In this document: positions 60,901-64,000 of the stretch, piece after piece
Numbering within the stretch: position 1 is the first letter of the stretch
Layout: each line of letters opens with the position of its first letter
Assembly (NCBI RefSeq): GCF_901709675.1
Contig: NC_051096.1
Location: forward strand, 310,001-374,000
Origin: Syngnathus acus
Taxonomy: Eukaryota; Chordata; Actinopteri; Syngnathiformes; Syngnathidae
Reading direction: 5' to 3'
Length of the DNA: 64,000 nucleotides
Position numbers and translations under genes: made by a program
The notes under the pieces: generated by a model
The model's input: the letters and a program-made list of their open reading frames with translations, nothing else
Told to the model about the DNA's origin: nothing
Database searches by the model: none

Positions 60901-61813
60901 AGGTAGGGGGCGAAGTAGAGAGAAATCCACTCCACGTTTTCTGTGCCACATGCAGTGCAGTCCACTTTGTGTTGGAGTGAAATCCACTCCGTGTTGGTGT
61001 CCGTTCCGTGCTGGAGAAATTAACACTCCGTGTTTTCCCGGCAACCCGGTGTCCGTCTTGTGTCGGAGTCCGCTCCGTGTAGGAGTGAATTCCGCACCAT
61101 GTATTCCAGGCCACCTGGAGTACTGCAGCCCCGCATGGTTGCTACAATAAGATCCAAGTGCGCCAGGTAACTGATGACGTGTTGTACATGCGACGGGGTG
61201 TCGGGCGGAGGAGGAGCAGATGAATGGTACAGTGTTATGGACGGGTTGGGAGAAAACAAAGTTACGACGGGTGCTTCTGTGGCTGTAACGTGGTCTGCGG
61301 AGAAGTCCGAGTTGTTTGATGACTGAGACACACCCTGGAATGGTGTGATTACTCAGCTCCAGCAAGCGGGGGATGGAGTAAGTTAACATAGTGCCGGTTG
61401 GAGAACACTGAACTTGAGTGTTAGCCATTGGCTAGGCTAGCCAGGATGCCTTGGCGGGAGGTGGTGGGGTGGGCGCGCCGTAGTAGGCAGCCGGCTCTGT
61501 GGAGGTTCGCCGCGGTTCGCCGCGGTCCAGGCGCACTGCACACTAAAACTAGAAGCTAAAAACTAAACTTTAATAATGGCTAAAATAAATAAATAAATAA
61601 ATAAAAACACTAAAACTAAACTAATTCTGGTGGAGAAGCGGCGAACAATCAGCGCCAGCGTCCTCTCCCCAGATTACTTCCGCCTTGGTCCACACCAAAC
61701 TAATAAACTAAACTTTGTGTTGTTTATAGTGTCCTAGGCGACATATTTTGTGAAAATGCTCGTCGGTTGTCGAGATTCGTGGCAGCCGCAGCCGACTGGG
61801 GCGCCGCCATCTT
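57908..61813 (-). mobile_element. L2 LINE copy B, full length or nearly so
   Basis: 3' end with (ATT)n at about 57908-57925 and GAGATTCCCCCGAATATAAA just before it. 5' leader up to AAGATGGCGGCGCC at 61813. One unbroken ORF. TSD not evident at the inferred ends, so the exact borders remain open. Confidence 0.85.
58048..61428 (-). CDS. L2 ORF2: endonuclease-reverse transcriptase, intact 1126 aa
   Basis: Domains: a variable N-terminal region (to about 180); endonuclease about 185-420 with LLNIQALTRKSSFI, CLTETWQPPDVYQS, TILGDVNIHVD, LDLVISSSAIS, VSDHKLIQM; a linker; RT about 600-880 with [40 protein letters not shown] (motif A), TSGVPQGSVLGPTLFTLYIL (motif B), YHCYADDTQLYLKL (catalytic YADD); and the tail TMGDRAFCHTAPTLWNSLPD. 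All catalytic motifs are present. This kind of protein nicks DNA and copies its own RNA in the nucleus. MANTQV at 61428 is also the start in copy A. Possibly a retrotransposition-competent copy. Confidence 0.9.
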   Translation of the reverse strand: MANTQVQCSPTGTMLTYSIPRLLELSNHTIPGCVSVIKQLGLLRRPRYSHRSTRRNFVFSQPVHNTVPFICSSSARHPVACTTRHQLPGALGSYCSNHAGLQYSRWPGIHGAEFTPTRSGLRHKTDTGLPGKHGVLISPARNGHQHGVDFTPTQSGLHCMWHRKRGVDFSLLRPLPKHSPTATIKMDLLNIQALTRKSSFIHDLILDKGLDIMCLTETWQPPDVYQSHNEACPSGYKYISKPRSTRRGGGLAVLHRLDLELSPLPLPDHSSFESLAFKCKPPYPITVLLIYRPPKPNSSFIPELHDLLTTLCTSTSSNLTILGDVNIHVDTPSRPPASDLLQLLDCLHLTQHVNVPTHDKGHTLDLVISSSAISNLQVHEVGVSDHKLIQMVLPFPRPHSKLKRQISFRNFKNINQDTVAQDLQLLSSSSATFTSVSKAVDHYNKSLAKPLSIHAPQKNKTVTFSRSAPWYTSELRLMKSTGRILERRLKASGLTVHKQAYKEHQKAYSKALGTARAQFYSNIINNTPGNSKQLFSTINHFLKPQPTTPTESSEVVSNNFMTFFTAKVDNIRTQLLSSSGPTISPPPPFLPPGTVQPLRCFSPILQSEVEDIIKKMKPSTCALDPFPTALIKQQTSAISPLITNVINLSLQSGSVPTALKTATITPLLKKPSLDPDNLANYRPISNLPFLSKVLENVVAAQLHTHLTRNNIAEKFQSGFRSGHSTETALVRVTNDLLMAADAGFPSLLILLDLSAAFDTVHHNILLNQLHSTGFSGTALTWLQSYLSNRTEYVSLGGKKSDTHTVTSGVPQGSVLGPTLFTLYILPLGNIIRKFGISYHCYADDTQLYLKLDPPPSITQPSPSPSSILSLCLEEIKAWMNLSFLQVNSDKTQAMLIGTPHQIHICPITSILFAGLTIPLSATVTNLGVKLDPQLNLESHIKHICKTSFFHLRNISKLRPTLTLTDAEKLVHAFVSSRLDYCNALLIGIPSKSLQRLQYIQNSAARILMRVRKSNHITPILRSLHWLPIKFRIDYKIALLTHHCILGHAPPYLKELLAPKPATRSLCSSNSHLLHVPKTKLLTMGDRAFCHTAPTLWNSLPDHLRAPQSTDSFKTGLKTHLFTLAFP

Positions 61814-62080
61814 GACCCTAACAAGGCTTTCCCACTAAACGGTTTGCAAATAGGTTCATTTCTCGAGGTTTCATGTGCACACCCTGCTGGTCAAAAGGAG
61901 TAATTTATTCCATTAATGAGAATTACATTCACCTTTATATTTTGCTTCATGTAGCCTGATCAAAATGAATAAAACGTCTCTCTGTAGGTGCATTCGCGTG
62001 TAACATTGAAGGAGGTGGACGTGTGCTTCCATCTGTAAATAAATACCATCATTGTCTATTAAGGAACTAAAGTTGATGGA
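61814..62080. repeat. arm of inverted segmental duplication (partner 6825-7092)
   Basis: Reverse complement of 6825-7092. Ends abruptly at the L2 leader with CCCTAACA, the first bases of the LTR-like element at 7083. Confidence 0.8.
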
Positions 62081-62089
62081 ACACATTTA

Positions 62090-62384
62090 GTTTTAGTTGT
62101 GAACAGTAAAGATTCAAGAATTTTTATTCGCCATGTTTGAGCGTGCCAAACAAAGAATTTGACTTCGGTACATCACAGCCTCTGTTCAACATTTAGGTCA
62201 CTAACAACACTCAGGACGTGTGAAAAATGACAAATATTCTCCCAGAAGGGCAAGGAAAAACTCAAAACTCCAACTAGGGGAAATGAGAAACCTTGAGAAG
62301 AGACCACAGATGGGAGGGTCCCTCTTCCAGGATGACCAGGCAGCAATGGATGCAGAAAAGACACATAGTACAAATAGTGTGGAC
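62090..62384 (-). mobile_element. Rex1-like LINE copy 2, 3' tail
   Basis: Reverse complement of 11350-11640, from ACAAATAGTGT back to GGCGAATAAAAATTCTTGAA. Separated from the ORF part (63402-63890) by a hAT element. Confidence 0.85.
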
Positions 62385-63393
62385 CAGACATGGGCAAACT
62401 ACGGCACGGGGCCGTTTAATCCAGCCCGCCAAACCTGAATAAATTGCATTGTTAATTTTTTTTGGGGTCATTTTCCCTGCAATTACTATGTTTCCCCAGT
62501 AGATGGGGAAGCGCATTTACTCCCGGGAGCCGTGTCAGAAAGCTCGGTGCACACTCACAAGTGCGTGTGCGTACTCAGTAGTACGTAGTAATTTCATCTA
62601 TCAGTGCCAAATTTCGAGTGTAGGCTGTGACGTCAGTATTCTCGTAATTCGCGCGCTGAGCTTTCAGATACAGTTTTATGCTAATGCCACCCACAAACCT
62701 TCCCCTGGAATCCTTCCATTAAAATGAGGGGCCCGAAGAAAAGAAAGGTGGACACTGAGTGCCGAATGTTAAAAAAGAGTGGACAATTTGGCTCGACCTA
62801 CGTGTGTGAGAAGACGTTCAGCCACATGAACGTCAACAAAGCCCGTCACAGATTTAGTTTAACGGACCGACACCTCGGCTCTATCCTAAGCATTACCGCA
62901 ACAAATTGTACTCCAGACTATGATGCACTAGCAAAAAAGGGAAACCAACAATACTATTGATTTCTTTATTACTTTATTTAGATGTATTCTTTCACTGATT
63001 CTTCAAGATGATGTATTTGGTCAGAATGTTTGCCGTTGGATGTGATTTCGCCTCATTAGATAAACATATTTCATAAATCTGACCTGCAGGCGCTGAAGTG
63101 ATGGAAAATGCTATTCATCATAACAGTGTCGTATTTAATAGGAATCACTGATAGTAGTTTTTTGGTGAGATATTTTTTTAATGCTGTTAATAAATGCATT
63201 TGTTTTCAAAAAGCTTTTTTTTAATATCCATGCTTTAGTATCTACTAAAAGTAAAAACCTTTTATGCAATGACCTTTACATGTCATTTATATTACTTCAC
63301 ACAAACACTACATCCATCTGCTCCTGGTTCGGCGCCCCGGTCAAAATTTAGAACCCAATTCGGCCCGCAAGTCAAAAAGTTTGCCCACCCCTG
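62385..63393 (+). mobile_element. hAT family 2 copy 4
   Basis: Left end CAGACATGGGCAAACT, right AGTTTGCCCACCCCTG. TSD GTGTGGAC (62377-62384) / TTGTAGAC (63394-63401), two differences. Inserted in the LINE 3' region at the same site as copy 1 (5998), so both derive from one insertion followed by duplication. Confidence 0.88.
62724..62960 (+). CDS. 78-codon mini-ORF of hAT family 2 copy 4
   Basis: MRGPKKRKVDTECRMLKKSG, YVCEKTFSHMNVNKARHRFS and PDYDALAKKGNQQYY; a few residues differ from 6430-6666. Fused transposase termini, no catalytic domain. Confidence 0.55.
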   Translation: MRGPKKRKVDTECRMLKKSGQFGSTYVCEKTFSHMNVNKARHRFSLTDRHLGSILSITATNCTPDYDALAKKGNQQYY

Positions 63394-63401
63394 TTGTAGA
63401 C

Positions 63402-63890
63402 CGTTCAAAAAAAGGTGTGAGCAGGATGTTGTTGCACAACAATGACTCTGAGACTCTAAGAGTGGTGTGAGTTCATCAGAGCAACAGCCTGGGGGAAGAA
63501 GCTGTCTCTGTGTCTGCTGGTTTTGGCATACAGAGCTCTATAACGCCGTTCGGAGGGGAGTAGTTCAAACAGACTGCAACCTGGGTGAGAAGGGTCTGTA
63601 GAGATGTTACTTGCACGTTTCCCTGTCCTGGACAGGTACAAGTCTTGGATAGATGGGAGGTTGATTCCAATTATCTTTTCCGCAGTCTTGATTGTCCGCT
63701 GCAGTCTGTGCTTGTCTTGTTTGGAGGCCGATCCAAAGCAGACAGTGATGGAGGTGCAGAGGACAGACTGGATGATGGCAGTGTAGAAGGTTTTCAGCAG
63801 CTCCCGCGGCAGGTTGAACTTCTTGAGATGTCTCAGGAAGTACAGCTGCTGCTGGGCCTTCTTTCGGACAGAGTCTATGTGGTCGGTCCG
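63402..63890 (-). pseudogene. Rex1-like LINE copy 2, RT C-terminus (5'-truncated)
   Basis: From [20 protein letters not shown] to [20 protein letters not shown] and [14 protein letters not shown], matching the end of the ORF at 8669-11287. RT catalytic motifs are absent. The 5' truncation point adjoins a tRNA-Ser gene. Confidence 0.85.
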
Positions 63891-63912
63891 GGAATCTAAT
63901 ACAAAAGGTGTC

Positions 63913-63993
63913 ATTGGTGTCAGGATTCGAACCTGCAAGGGGGAATCACCATGGATTTCAAGTCCATCACCTTTGCCACTCGGCCTCAACAAC
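63913..63993 (-). tRNA. tRNA-Ser(UGA)
   Basis: Minus strand: acceptor GTTGTTG with CACCAAT (one mismatch), GGCCGAGTGG D-arm, anticodon arm ATGGA-CTTGAAA-TCCAT with TGA, variable arm, and a canonical GCAGGTTCGAATCCTG T-arm. Better preserved than most copies at the window start, though the acceptor mismatch leaves function uncertain. Confidence 0.68.
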
Positions 63994-64000
63994 ACACGAT

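Overview
The window looks like nuclear DNA of a teleost fish. The evidence is the mobile-element mix: Rex3/RTE, Rex1/Babar-like and L2 LINEs, a GATG-tailed tRNA SINE, BEL/Pao, Tc1, several hAT families and an L1/Tx1-like LINE. There are also vertebrate tRNA genes and two spliced exons that read as IKK-beta. It is a repeat-rich accessory region, not an operon-like one. Nearly every long open frame belongs to a transposable element or a GC-rich minisatellite.

Layout. 1-0.4 kb: two exons of an ikbkb-like gene (+). 0.5-5.1 kb: a tandem array of tRNA-Ser genes and pseudogenes (AGA and UGA anticodons), split by a Rex3 LINE with a 13-bp target-site duplication (TSD) and ended by a hAT insertion. 5.1-8.5 kb: nested hAT copies, a probable solo LTR and a SINE. 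8.6-11.6 kb: a Rex1-like LINE with one long ORF. 11.8-15 kb: an unclassified repeat with minisatellites and a truncated LINE. 15.5-19.8 kb: the main cellular locus, a multi-exon lectin gene reading CTLD-CTLD-CTLD-SUEL-F5/8C-LCCL-CTLD, damaged and cut by a Tc1 element. 20-24.3 kb: Tc1, minisatellites and direct repeats. 24.3-33.7 kb: two truncated BEL/Pao halves in mirror orientation. 33.7-36.7 kb: an L2 copy. 36.7-39.8 kb: a LINE of uncertain clade containing a hAT insertion. 39.9-43.9 kb: a decayed endogenous retrovirus containing a TA-flanked MITE. 44-52 kb: MITEs and a second tRNA neighbourhood (Pro, His, Arg, Gln, Leu, iMet), with two tRNA genes split by hAT elements. 52.9-53.5 kb: a U2 snRNA 5' fragment fused to an L1/Tx1-like tail. 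53.5-57.9 kb: a Rex1-like LINE split by a hAT element. 57.9-61.8 kb: an L2 LINE with an unbroken 1126-codon ORF. 61.8-63.9 kb: an inverted duplicate of the 6-7 kb segment. End: a tRNA-Ser(UGA) gene on the minus strand.

No gene pathway unites the window. The host content is tRNA genes, two ikbkb exons and the lectin locus. The clearest relationships are insertion histories: nested elements with readable TSDs, a shared LINE/SINE tail, a MITE with its empty site nearby, and hAT insertions whose 8-bp targets share a central TA, three of them inside tRNA genes. Family names rest on motif recognition by eye; no database search was run.
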